DNA from: Actinomadura sp. DC4
Lineage (GTDB): Bacteria; Actinomycetota; Actinomycetes; Streptosporangiales; Streptosporangiaceae
Assembly (NCBI RefSeq): GCF_030406325.1
Contig: NZ_JAUEQY010000002.1
Location: 248,001 to 312,000 of the forward strand
Reading direction: 5' to 3'
DNA length: 64,000 nt
Part shown: positions 42,994 to 50,936 of the stretch, piece after piece
Layout: each line of letters opens with the position of its first letter
Numbering within the stretch: the first letter of the stretch is position 1
Translations under genes and position numbers: made by a program
Notes under the pieces: generated by a model
What the model was told of the DNA's origin: nothing
The model's input: the letters and a program-made list of their open reading frames with translations, nothing else
The model's database searches: none

Positions 42994-43949
42994 CCGGGGT
43001 CGGTGAGACCTTCGACCAGCTCGTCGGCCGCGGTGTAGGGGTCGCAGGACCCGTCCAGGACCTTCTCGGCGAGCACGTCGAGACGCTGGTGCCCGTGCAG
43101 GTCGCCCATGCGCTCGCGCAGCGTCGTGACGGCGATCGCCTCGATCTCGTCGCGCGCGCGGGCCCGCCGCCGGCGGCCCAGCTCACCCGAGTCCTCCATC
43201 CAGGACAGGTGCCTGCCGAGCTGCTCGACGACGTCGTCGACGCCCTCGTCCTTCACCGCGACGGTCGGCACGATCGGCGGCTTCCAGCCCCCGGTCTCGG
43301 CCAGCGCGACCATGTTCCGCAGGTCGCGGATGGTGTGCTGGGCGCCGTCCCGGTCGGCCTTGTTCACCACGAAGACGTCCGCGATCTCCAGGATGCCGGC
43401 CTTGGCCGCCTGGATGGAGTCGCCCATCCCGGGTGAGACCAGCACGATCGTGGAGTCCGCGAGCGAGGCGATCTCCACCTCCGCCTGGCCGACCCCGACC
43501 GTCTCGACGAGGACCACGTCGCAGCCGGCCGCGTCGAGCACCCGGATCGCCTGCGGCGCGGCCCACGAAAGCCCACCGAGATGGCCACGGCTGGCCATCG
43601 ACCGGATGAAGACGCCCGAGTCGGAGGCATGGTCCTGCATCCGCACCCGGTCGCCGAGCAGGGCGCCCCCGGTGAACGGCGAGGACGGGTCCACGGCCAG
43701 CACGCCGACCCGCAGGTCCTGGCGGCGGAAGGCGCGGACCAGCGCGTTGGTGGACGTCGACTTCCCAACGCCCGGCGCGCCGGTCAGGCCGACGACCCGC
43801 GCCCGGCCGGCGAGGGGGTTCAGCGCGGCCATGACCTGGCGGAGCTGCGGTGAGGCGTTCTCGACCAGGGTGATGAGCCGCGCGACCGCGCGCGGCTCGC
43901 CCTTGCGCGCCCGCGCGACCAGGTCCTCGACGTCGGCCTTGCGCGCCAC
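42978..43949 (-). CDS. meaB: Methylmalonyl-CoA mutase-associated GTPase
   Basis: G3E/ArgK-type chaperone GTPase of 323 residues that protects and loads B12-dependent acyl-CoA mutases. Walker A is GAPGVGKS (57-64), SSPFTGGALLGDRVRM is the base II region, VETVGVGQ is the switch II box and VNKADRDG the G4 motif. The 5' end is next to the thiolase gene (2 bases), with which it forms an operon. It serves the mutases for propionate and butyrate metabolism, such as icmA in this window. Confidence 0.94.
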   Translation of the reverse strand: MARKADVEDLVARARKGEPRAVARLITLVENASPQLRQVMAALNPLAGRARVVGLTGAPGVGKSTSTNALVRAFRRQDLRVGVLAVDPSSPFTGGALLGDRVRMQDHASDSGVFIRSMASRGHLGGLSWAAPQAIRVLDAAGCDVVLVETVGVGQAEVEIASLADSTIVLVSPGMGDSIQAAKAGILEIADVFVVNKADRDGAQHTIRDLRNMVALAETGGWKPPIVPTVAVKDEGVDDVVEQLGRHLSWMEDSGELGRRRRARARDEIEAIAVTTLRERMGDLHGHQRLDVLAEKVLDGSCDPYTAADELVEGLTDPGHQPG

Positions 43950-43951
43950 CC

Positions 43952-45130
43952 TCAGACCTTCAGGATCAGGGCGTCGCCCTGGCCGCCACCGCCGCAGAGC
44001 CCGGCCGCGCCCACTCCGCCGCCGCGACGGCGCAGCTCGTACGCCAGGTGCAACGCGATGCGGGCGCCGGACATGCCGATCGGGTGGCCGAGCGCGATCG
44101 CGCCGCCATTGACGTTGACCTTGCTCTCGTCCACGCCGAGGTCGCGCATCGACTGCACGCCGACCGAGGCGAACGCCTCGTTGATCTCGATGACGTCCAG
44201 GTCGCCGACGTCCAGGCCCTCTTTGCCGAGCGCGTGCTTGATGGCGTTGGCCGGCTGGGACTGCAGGGAGTTGTCCGGGCCGGCGACGTTGCCGTGCGCG
44301 CCGATCTCCGCGAGCCAGGTCAGGCCCAGCTCCTCCGCCTTGGCCTTGGACATCACGACGACCGCGCAGGCGCCGTCGGAGATCTGGGACGAGGACCCGG
44401 CGGTGATCGTGCCGTCCTTGCTGAACGCCGGCCGCAGCCGGCCGAGCGACTCGGCGGTCGTGTCGGCGCGTACGCCCTCGTCCGTCTTGAAGACGACCGG
44501 CTCGCCCTTCCGCTGCGGGATCTCGACCGGCACGATCTCGTCGTCGAACAGTCCGTTCTTGGCGGCCTCGGCGGCGCGCTGGTGAGAGCGGGCGGAGAAC
44601 GCGTCCTGCTCCTCGCGCGAGATGCCGAGCTCGGCGTTGTAGCCCTCGGTCGACTCGCCCATGGAGACGCCGTCGAAGGCGTCGGTGAGCCCGTCGTGCG
44701 CGGTCGCGTCGAGCACCTCGATCGAGCCGTACTTGTAGCCGTGCCGCGACTTGGGCAGCAGGTGCGGCGCGTTGGTCATCGACTCCATGCCGCCGGCCAC
44801 GACGACGTCGAACTCTCCGGCGCGGATGAGCTGGTCGGCGAGGGCGATCGCGTCAAGGCCCGACAGGCACACCTTGTTGATGGTCAGCGACGGGACGCTC
44901 ATCGGGATGCCCGCCTTGACGGCGGCCTGGCGGGAGGGGATCTGCCCGGCGCCCGCCTGGAGGACGTGGCCCATGATGACGTAGTCGACCTGGTCGCCGG
45001 TCACGCCGGCGCGCTCCAGCGCGGCCTTGATGGCGAGGGCGCCGAGGTCCACGGCCGCGAAGCCCTTGAGGGAGCCCAGCAGCCGGCCGATGGGCGTACG
45101 CGCCCCGGCGACGATAACGGATCCGGCCAT
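43952..45130 (-). CDS. Acetyl-CoA C-acetyltransferase (thiolase)
   Basis: Thiolase II of 392 residues. The catalytic Cys88 stands in [28 protein letters not shown] with catalytic His, and the terminal [10 protein letters not shown] with the second Cys are all present. It condenses two acetyl-CoA or cleaves acetoacetyl-CoA. It is divergent from the epimerase gene and operon leader of meaB. The same order exists in Streptomyces, where these genes border the filament-forming protein genes. Confidence 0.92.
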   Translation of the reverse strand: MAGSVIVAGARTPIGRLLGSLKGFAAVDLGALAIKAALERAGVTGDQVDYVIMGHVLQAGAGQIPSRQAAVKAGIPMSVPSLTINKVCLSGLDAIALADQLIRAGEFDVVVAGGMESMTNAPHLLPKSRHGYKYGSIEVLDATAHDGLTDAFDGVSMGESTEGYNAELGISREEQDAFSARSHQRAAEAAKNGLFDDEIVPVEIPQRKGEPVVFKTDEGVRADTTAESLGRLRPAFSKDGTITAGSSSQISDGACAVVVMSKAKAEELGLTWLAEIGAHGNVAGPDNSLQSQPANAIKHALGKEGLDVGDLDVIEINEAFASVGVQSMRDLGVDESKVNVNGGAIALGHPIGMSGARIALHLAYELRRRGGGVGAAGLCGGGGQGDALILKV

Positions 45131-45215
45131 AAATTCAGACCTCCACTAACCGGTCGGCACGACGTTTGCCAACATACCCACACGGGGACAGTGCACTTCC
45201 TGGGAGGGCCAAGCC

Positions 45216-45653
45216 ATGCTCACACGCATCGACCACGTCGGGATCGCCTGTCACGACCTCGAGGAGAAGATCGCCTTCTACGAGACGACGTTCGGCCTGG
45301 TGGTGGCGTCACGCGAGGTCAACGAGGCGCAGGGCGTCAAGGAGGCCATGCTGCACGTCGCCGACGGCCCGTCCGGAGCCTCGTACGTCCAGTTGCTGGA
45401 GCCGCTGGGCGCGGACACGCCGGTGGGCAAGTTCCTCGCCAAGCGTGGCGAAGGCGTGCACCATGTCGGCTACGGTGTGGACGACGTCGCGGCAGCCCTT
45501 GAGGCGATCGGTGCCAAGGACGTGCGCCTGCTGGACGAGCGCCCCCGTCATGGGTCGATGGGAGCGTCGATCGCGTTCCTCCACCCGAAGGACGTCGGAG
45601 GGGTGCTGACCGAGCTTGTACAGGCAGCGCAGGGTGACCGCAAGGCCAGGTAG
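45216..45653 (+). CDS. mce: Methylmalonyl-CoA epimerase
   Basis: Vicinal-oxygen-chelate fold enzyme of 145 residues interconverting (2R)- and (2S)-methylmalonyl-CoA. RIDHVGIACHDLEEKIAFYETTFGL is the first module with metal ligand His7; EGVHHVGYGVDD and FLHPKD belong to the second. It lets the mutase pathway exchange with propionyl-CoA carboxylase products. It is divergent from the thiolase-meaB operon. Confidence 0.93.
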   Translation: MLTRIDHVGIACHDLEEKIAFYETTFGLVVASREVNEAQGVKEAMLHVADGPSGASYVQLLEPLGADTPVGKFLAKRGEGVHHVGYGVDDVAAALEAIGAKDVRLLDERPRHGSMGASIAFLHPKDVGGVLTELVQAAQGDRKAR

Positions 45654-45861
45654 GGCCATCACGTGCCCGAAAAATCACAAGAAATAAGACAATGCACCCA
45701 GGGCGTCCCGTTGAGCCCCCAACACAGCAGTGTCCGGAGTACGCTGCTGTCGCCGGAAGTGGTCCAGCGCGTGCAGTACCCCGTAACACGCCGTATCCGC
45801 ATGGCCATGATCTGGCATCTCCACCACTTGTAGCCGTCTCGTCACAGCAGGATTGAGCCTC

Positions 45862-47187
45862 ATGCAGTCCGACATCGACGCCCAGCTCAGTAACTTCTTC
45901 GAAGACACGCCCCCACGCGAGTTCGACGTGGTGCTTCGCGGCTACGACCGGCACCAGGTCGAAGAGCACATCAAGCAGCTTGACAACGAGGTCCGGCAGA
46001 GCCGCGAGCAGACCTCGGCGATGCAGCGCGAGCTTTCCGACGCGCACCGCCAGCTGCAGGAGCAGGAACGACCGACCTACTCCGGTCTCGGCGCGCGCAT
46101 CGAGCAACTGCTGCGCCTCGCCGAGGAGCAGGCCACCGAGCTCGTGCAGGCGGCCCGTTCAGAGGCCAACGAGATCAAGGCCGCGGCCAAGGTCGACGCC
46201 GCCGAGCACCGCGCCACCGCCGAGAACGAAGCGGCCGAGCTCCGCGCCACCGCCCAGCGCGAGGGCGAGGACATGCGCAACATGGCCGAGCGCGAGGCCG
46301 AGGAGGTGCGCACCGGAGCCCGCCGCGAGGCCGACGAGCTGACCTCCACGACCGAGCGCGAGGTCGCCAAGCTGCGCGCCACCGCCGACCACGAGGTCGC
46401 CGAGAAGCGCGCCGCCGCCGAGCGTGAGATCGCCAAGCTCCGCACGACCACCGAGCGGGAGGTCGCCCAGCTGCGGGCGTCCACCAAGCGGGAGCGCGAC
46501 GAGATCCTCACGACGGCCAAGCGCCAGGCCGACGAGATGCGGGCCCAGGCCCAGCGCATCCTCGAGGAGAGCGAAGCTCAGCGGGCGCAGGCCGAGGGCG
46601 AGTTCGAGATCCAGCTCGCCGCCCGGCGCGAAGAGGCCGAGCGGCAGGACGCCGAGCGTCACTCCGCGGCGCAGAACGCCACCCAGAAGCTCGTCGCCGA
46701 AGCCGAGCAGCGGGCCGCCTCCGCCGAGCAGCGCGCCACCAAGGCGACGCAGCAGGCCGAGCAGACCCGCCGCGAGGCCGACAGCCACGCCAAGCAGCTG
46801 GTGGCCAACGCCCGCAAGAACTCCGACTCGGTCATCGCCGAGGCGAAGGCCCAGGCCGAGCAGCTCCTGTCGGACACCAAGTCCGAGGCCGAGCGGATGC
46901 GCACGACCGCGCAGCGCCAGGTGGACGAGCTCACGCGCCAGCGCGACAGCATCACCAGCCACCTCAACCAGCTGCGCCAGCTCATCGGCGGCATGCAGTC
47001 CCCGCTGGGCGGTGGCGCCGGCGGCGACGACGCGCTCGCCGCTCCCCCGGAGAAGCCCGCGCTCGCCGCCGCCGAGCCGAAGTCGGCTCCGGCTCCGCAG
47101 CAGCAGCAACAGCAGCAGCCGAAGGCGGCCCAGCAGCAGTCGCAGCCGCGCAAGAAGGATGACGACGACGACTGGTGGCAGGAGTAA
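45862..47187 (+). CDS. DivIVA-like coiled-coil protein (Scy/FilP type)
   Basis: A 441-residue protein. Residues about 20-55 (FDVVLRGYDRHQVEEHIKQLDNEV) resemble the DivIVA N-terminal lipid-binding crossover region. From about 80 to 360 is an unbroken coiled coil with repeats of AEREVAKLRATAEREV type (hendecad-like, many Ala/Arg/Glu). The C-terminus is low-complexity Ala/Pro with a seven-Gln run (QQQQQQQ) and a charged end (DDDDDWWQE). Position beside mce, thiolase and meaB matches the Scy/FilP polarity locus of Streptomyces, but this is one intermediate-length protein. It probably organises the growing pole. ATG at 45862 is preferred over the upstream TTG. Confidence 0.85.
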   Translation: MQSDIDAQLSNFFEDTPPREFDVVLRGYDRHQVEEHIKQLDNEVRQSREQTSAMQRELSDAHRQLQEQERPTYSGLGARIEQLLRLAEEQATELVQAARSEANEIKAAAKVDAAEHRATAENEAAELRATAQREGEDMRNMAEREAEEVRTGARREADELTSTTEREVAKLRATADHEVAEKRAAAEREIAKLRTTTEREVAQLRASTKRERDEILTTAKRQADEMRAQAQRILEESEAQRAQAEGEFEIQLAARREEAERQDAERHSAAQNATQKLVAEAEQRAASAEQRATKATQQAEQTRREADSHAKQLVANARKNSDSVIAEAKAQAEQLLSDTKSEAERMRTTAQRQVDELTRQRDSITSHLNQLRQLIGGMQSPLGGGAGGDDALAAPPEKPALAAAEPKSAPAPQQQQQQQPKAAQQQSQPRKKDDDDDWWQE

Positions 47188-47245
47188 CCGGGAGCACACT
47201 CCGCGAATAAAGCGGGCAATCCCGCAATAAAAGGCGAGACGGCGG

Positions 47246-47279
47246 AAAGCCTAGAGGCCATGGTGCCTCTAGGCTTTTT
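47246..47279 (+). terminator. Strong rho-independent terminator
   Basis: AAAGCCTAGAGGC (47246-47258) and GCCTCTAGGCTTT (47265-47277) make a perfect 13-bp stem with a 6-base loop, followed by more T residues (47275-47279). It ends the coiled-coil gene transcript. Such classic intrinsic terminators are not common in actinomycetes. Confidence 0.9.
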
Positions 47280-47318
47280 GCCATAATTTGAGGCAGATCT
47301 TTAAGGGAGGTGGCGGGA

Positions 47319-48899
47319 GTGCCTGACAAACCCCCAGCACATGACGACCGGCGCGCGGACAGAGGCCTTCTCGCCCGCGACCGACGCTTGGCGGAGGAGG
47401 CCGACGATTCGGCCGAACCCGCGTCGGATGATTCGAATGCCGAGGACTCAGAGTCCGACGCCCCAGACGTACCTGCGGCGGAGAATTCGAACGCGGACGG
47501 CTCCGGTACACCGGTCCCGGCGGCGCGGGTCTCGTCCGAGACCGAACGGAACGCCGAGGACGCGAACGGCTCCGAGTCCGATGGCTCGCGTACGGCCGAG
47601 CCGGGCGCGGAAGGCTCCGGGGCTCCGGGTGCGCCCGCGGCCGGGCGTACCGCGGACGGTTCTGAGTTCGTCGGATCGCCGACGGCCGAGTCGGGTACGC
47701 AGGACTCCAAGGGCGGCCCGGTCGAGGTGATCGAGACCGAGAGCGGCGCGGTCGTGTCGGTTCCCGGTGGGGTGGCCGGGGCGGATCCGATCACCGACAT
47801 GAAGGCGCGTGAGCGTGAGGCCGGGGTGGACGAGGCGTTCCCCTTCGGACGTCCCGGGCGGCCGCTGACCAAGAGCCACCCGTTCGTCTTCGGCTTCTAC
47901 GGGGCGCTCGGCGTGCTGGCCGCGTACATGCTGGTCCAGGCCTTCCTCAACGCGCGCCAGGTGATCATCCTCATCATCGTCGCGCTGTTCCTCGCCGTCG
48001 GGCTCAACCCCGGCGTCGAGGCGCTGGAGCGGTTCGGCATCTCCCGGCGGTGGGCGGTGCTCGTGGTGTTCCTCGCCCTGGTGGGGTTCTTCGTCGGGTT
48101 CGGCTTCGCCATCGTCCCGCCGCTGTCACAGCAGACGACCGCGATCATCCATAACCTGACCAGCGGAAACGGCTATCTCGAACAGCTCCAGCGAAATCCA
48201 CGATTGCAGGACTGGGACCACCGCTACCACCTGCTGCAGAAGGCGCGGACCGCGCTGCAGAGCAAAGATCTGGGCACGCGTGCGGCCAACGGCGTCGTCG
48301 GTGTCGGACAGGTCGTGCTCAGCGGGGTGTTCAGCACGCTGACCGTGCTGATCCTCACGCTGTACTTCCTCAGCTCGCTGCCCAGCATCACCGGCTTCAT
48401 GTACCGCCTGGCGCCGCGGTCCCGGCGCGCGCGGGTCGCCCTGCTCGGCGACGAGATCCTGACCCGGATCGGCGGATACGTCGCCGGCAACCTGCTCATC
48501 TCGCTCATCGCCGGGGTGACGTCGTACATCTTCCTGCTGATCGTCGGCGTGCCGTTCGCGCTCGCGCTCGCGTTGCTCGTGGCCATCACCGACCTGATCC
48601 CCCTGGTCGGCGCCACGATCGGCGCGATCTTCGTCACCGCGATCTCGTTCTTCTCCGGCTTCTGGGTGGGGATCACCACCTTGATCTTCTTCGCCGTCTA
48701 CCAGCAGGTGGAGAACTACATCGTCCAGCCGAGGGTGATGAAGCGCTCCGTCGACGTGCAGCCCGCAGTGACGATCATCGCGGCGCTGATCGGCGGCGCG
48801 CTGCTCGGCGTGATCGGCGCGCTCCTGGCGATCCCGGCCGCCGCCGCGGTGGCGCTGATCCTGCGTGAGGTCGTGATGCCCCGGCAGGAGCAGTCGTGA
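47319..48899 (+). CDS. AI-2E family transporter with long acidic N-terminal extension
   Basis: A 526-residue membrane protein. Residues 1 to about 165 are disordered, rich in Asp, Glu, Ser and Ala with repeats of DSNAEDSESD and NGSESDGSRTAEPGAEGSG type. After KSHPFVFGFYGALG the PF01594 (AI-2E/PerM/YhhQ-like) region has eight or so helices, with the AVGLNPGVEALERF and ITDLIPLVGATIGAI features. GTG at 47319 is chosen: AAGGGAGG stands eight bases upstream. Family substrates vary (proton/sodium, small molecules), so no substrate is claimed. It follows the strong terminator, so it has its own promoter. Confidence 0.88.
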   Translation: MPDKPPAHDDRRADRGLLARDRRLAEEADDSAEPASDDSNAEDSESDAPDVPAAENSNADGSGTPVPAARVSSETERNAEDANGSESDGSRTAEPGAEGSGAPGAPAAGRTADGSEFVGSPTAESGTQDSKGGPVEVIETESGAVVSVPGGVAGADPITDMKAREREAGVDEAFPFGRPGRPLTKSHPFVFGFYGALGVLAAYMLVQAFLNARQVIILIIVALFLAVGLNPGVEALERFGISRRWAVLVVFLALVGFFVGFGFAIVPPLSQQTTAIIHNLTSGNGYLEQLQRNPRLQDWDHRYHLLQKARTALQSKDLGTRAANGVVGVGQVVLSGVFSTLTVLILTLYFLSSLPSITGFMYRLAPRSRRARVALLGDEILTRIGGYVAGNLLISLIAGVTSYIFLLIVGVPFALALALLVAITDLIPLVGATIGAIFVTAISFFSGFWVGITTLIFFAVYQQVENYIVQPRVMKRSVDVQPAVTIIAALIGGALLGVIGALLAIPAAAAVALILREVVMPRQEQS

Positions 48900-48908
48900 C
48901 CCGGCCGG

Positions 48909-48934
48909 CCCGTACGCTCAGCGGAGCGTACGGG
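48909..48934. terminator. Bidirectional hairpin between convergent genes
   Basis: CCCGTACGCTC and GAGCGTACGGG form an 11-bp perfect stem with a 4-base loop around 48909-48934, overlapping the last codons of the alpha/beta hydrolase gene and just after the AI-2E stop. No U tract. Confidence 0.55.
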
Positions 48935-49703
48935 TCAGGGCCGCGCCGAACTCGGTGACCGCGTCGTTGAAGAGCTGCGGCTGCTCGACCGCGGTGAGGT
49001 GACCGGATCCGGGGATCATGATGAGCTCGGCGTTCGGCAGGGCCTCGGCCATCCGCCGCGCGTCCTCCTCGCTCACGATCGTGTCCTCGGCTCCCTGGAG
49101 GATGAGCGTCGGCGTGCGGAAGTCCGCGAGCGCCTCGGTCGAGTCCGGCCGGGCGGCCATCGCCCGCTGGGCCCAGGCCGCGGCGAGCGGGGGCGTGGAC
49201 TGTACGAGGCCGCGGACCCGTCCGTAGACGAGGGCGCGCTGGCGCATCGTGGTCGGGCCGACCAGCCGGGGCAGGAGATCGTCGAGGAGCACGCTGACGC
49301 TCTCTTCGGCCTCCAGCCGCTCCGCGGTGCGGATGCGCGCCTCACGCGCCCCGTCGGCGTCCGCGGTGGCCTTCGTGTCGGCCAGGACCGCGCCGAGCAC
49401 GCGCTCGGCGTGCCGCCGGCAGAACGCGAGTGTGACGTACCCGCCCATGGACAGGCCGCCGACGATCGCGCGCTCGATGCCCAAGGTGTCCAGCAGGGCC
49501 GCGACGTCGTCCGCCATCGCGTCGACGGACGGATCGTCGGCCCCGAGTGGGGATCCGCCGAATCCCCGCAGGTCAGGTGTTATCACCCGGAATCGCGCCG
49601 CAAGACCTTCCCGCTGGGCCAACCACATGGCCGACGACAGCGGAAACGCGTGCAACAGTACTAACGGCGTCCCACCACCGACGTCGCGGGTGTACAACTG
49701 CAC
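48918..49703 (-). CDS. Alpha/beta hydrolase
   Basis: A 261-residue hydrolase of the lactonase/peroxidase-like esterase type. LVLLHAFPLSSAMW (oxyanion hole), the nucleophile elbow GGLSMGG (Ser within), LQGAEDTIV with the acid, and GSGHLTAVEQP with the catalytic His are in the right order. GTG at 49703 with GAGGGGGAGGGG upstream is preferred; the frame continues 16 codons. Substrate unknown. Confidence 0.85.
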   Translation of the reverse strand: MQLYTRDVGGGTPLVLLHAFPLSSAMWLAQREGLAARFRVITPDLRGFGGSPLGADDPSVDAMADDVAALLDTLGIERAIVGGLSMGGYVTLAFCRRHAERVLGAVLADTKATADADGAREARIRTAERLEAEESVSVLLDDLLPRLVGPTTMRQRALVYGRVRGLVQSTPPLAAAWAQRAMAARPDSTEALADFRTPTLILQGAEDTIVSEEDARRMAEALPNAELIMIPGSGHLTAVEQPQLFNDAVTEFGAALTRTLR

Positions 49704-49883
49704 GGCGCCCCTCCCCCTCGATACGGCACGAACCTCCCCAGCCCGGTACACACCGGACCACGCACATCGTCACCCGTGATTCCCGTCCTGCCGATACCGT
49801 GGCCGTGATCGGTCTCGGACGTTTAGCCGGAGTGAACCTCTGGGAGGACGGCTCCTCCCGTACCGCTTCCGCAGGGCCGGAGC

Positions 49884-50594
49884 CTACGAAACCTCAGTGG
49901 GCAGCGGATACGCCTCGGGCACGACGTGCTTCACGATCTCGTTCAGCACGATCCGGACATAAGGCTCACCGACCCACAGGTGTTTCGCTCCGTCGACTCC
50001 GATCACCTCCGCTTGGGGTACCCGTTTGAAGCGCTCGCGCGCCTCCGGCGGCTGGAGATAGTCGTCGCGTTCGGGCACCAGCGCGACCAGCGGCCGGCCG
50101 AACTCAGCCCAGGCGTCGAGGTCGTCGTCGGTCGCCCGGTGAAGCGGCGGCGACAGCAGGATCGCGCCCTCGACGAACGGGTCGCGCCCCCACCGTAGCG
50201 CCAGTTCGGTGCCGAACGACCAGCCGAGCAGCCACGTGCGCGGGAGATCGTGGTACTCCGCCCACTCCAGCGCCGCCGCCACGTCGTACCGCTCGGTGTC
50301 GCTGCCGCCGAACTCCCCCTCGCTCGTCCCGCGGTCACTGCTCGTCCCCCGCGTGTTGAAGCGGAGCACGGCCAGCCCGGCGAGCGCCGGCAGGCGGTAG
50401 GACGCCTTGCGCAGCACGTGGCTGTCCATCATGCCCTCGGCGGTCGGCAGCGGATGGAGGCACACGAGCGTCGCCACCGGCGGACGGTCCTCCGGGACCG
50501 CCAGCTCGCCGACGAGAGTGAGCCCGTCGGCCGTCTGCAGCTCGATGTCCGTACGGCGCGCGGGCAGCACCGTGCTCGCCCGGATCTCCGCCAT
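49884..50594 (-). CDS. Alpha/beta hydrolase (serine aminopeptidase/dienelactone-hydrolase-like)
   Basis: A 236-residue hydrolase. The elbow is LLGWSFGTELAL with Ser, LVCLHPLPTAEGMM holds the oxyanion region, VALVPERDDYLQPPEA the acid and DGAKHLWVG the catalytic His. LRFNTRGTSSDRGTSEGEFG is the typical loop of the group. It ends a three-gene minus-strand operon headed by the 3-hydroxyacyl-CoA dehydrogenase, with a small zinc-binding protein between them. Substrate unknown. Confidence 0.82.
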   Translation of the reverse strand: MAEIRASTVLPARRTDIELQTADGLTLVGELAVPEDRPPVATLVCLHPLPTAEGMMDSHVLRKASYRLPALAGLAVLRFNTRGTSSDRGTSEGEFGGSDTERYDVAAALEWAEYHDLPRTWLLGWSFGTELALRWGRDPFVEGAILLSPPLHRATDDDLDAWAEFGRPLVALVPERDDYLQPPEARERFKRVPQAEVIGVDGAKHLWVGEPYVRIVLNEIVKHVVPEAYPLPTEVS

Positions 50595-50604
50595 CGTGGT
50601 CCTC

Positions 50605-50916
50605 TCAGTAGCGCGGGCCGCGGCGGGACCGCTGGATGTTGGGCATGCGGCGCAGCCGGTTGTCCCAGCACGGCCGGTGCCAGTGGCGCCGGTCCTCCGG
50701 GCCGCCGCCCTCGGCCGGCCACGCGACGACGTGGCCGACGCCGGGCGGGATCTCCTGGTCGCATCCGGGGCAGCGGTACGCCTTGGGCGCGCCGACCGCG
50801 GGACGTACGATCCACTCGCCGTCAGGCCCTTCCTCGGTCCGCTGCGGACCGCCGAACGCGCTCTGCCCGGTTTCCCGTTGCATATCGCGTGTACGGCGGT
50901 TTTTTCGCGGACTCAT
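50605..50916 (-). CDS. Small zinc-binding-type protein
   Basis: A 103-residue basic protein. AYRCPGCDQEIPPGVGHVVAWP and RRHWHRPCWDN give a CxxC...H...HxxC arrangement that may bind one zinc. Both termini are Arg-rich. Homologues in actinomycetes are often labelled ATP/GTP-binding, but I see no P-loop. Start ATG at 50916. It is 10 bases upstream of the hydrolase and 20 downstream of the dehydrogenase gene. Confidence 0.75.
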   Translation of the reverse strand: MSPRKNRRTRDMQRETGQSAFGGPQRTEEGPDGEWIVRPAVGAPKAYRCPGCDQEIPPGVGHVVAWPAEGGGPEDRRHWHRPCWDNRLRRMPNIQRSRRGPRY

Positions 50917-50936
50917 GCGGATCAGGGTATGTGTCG

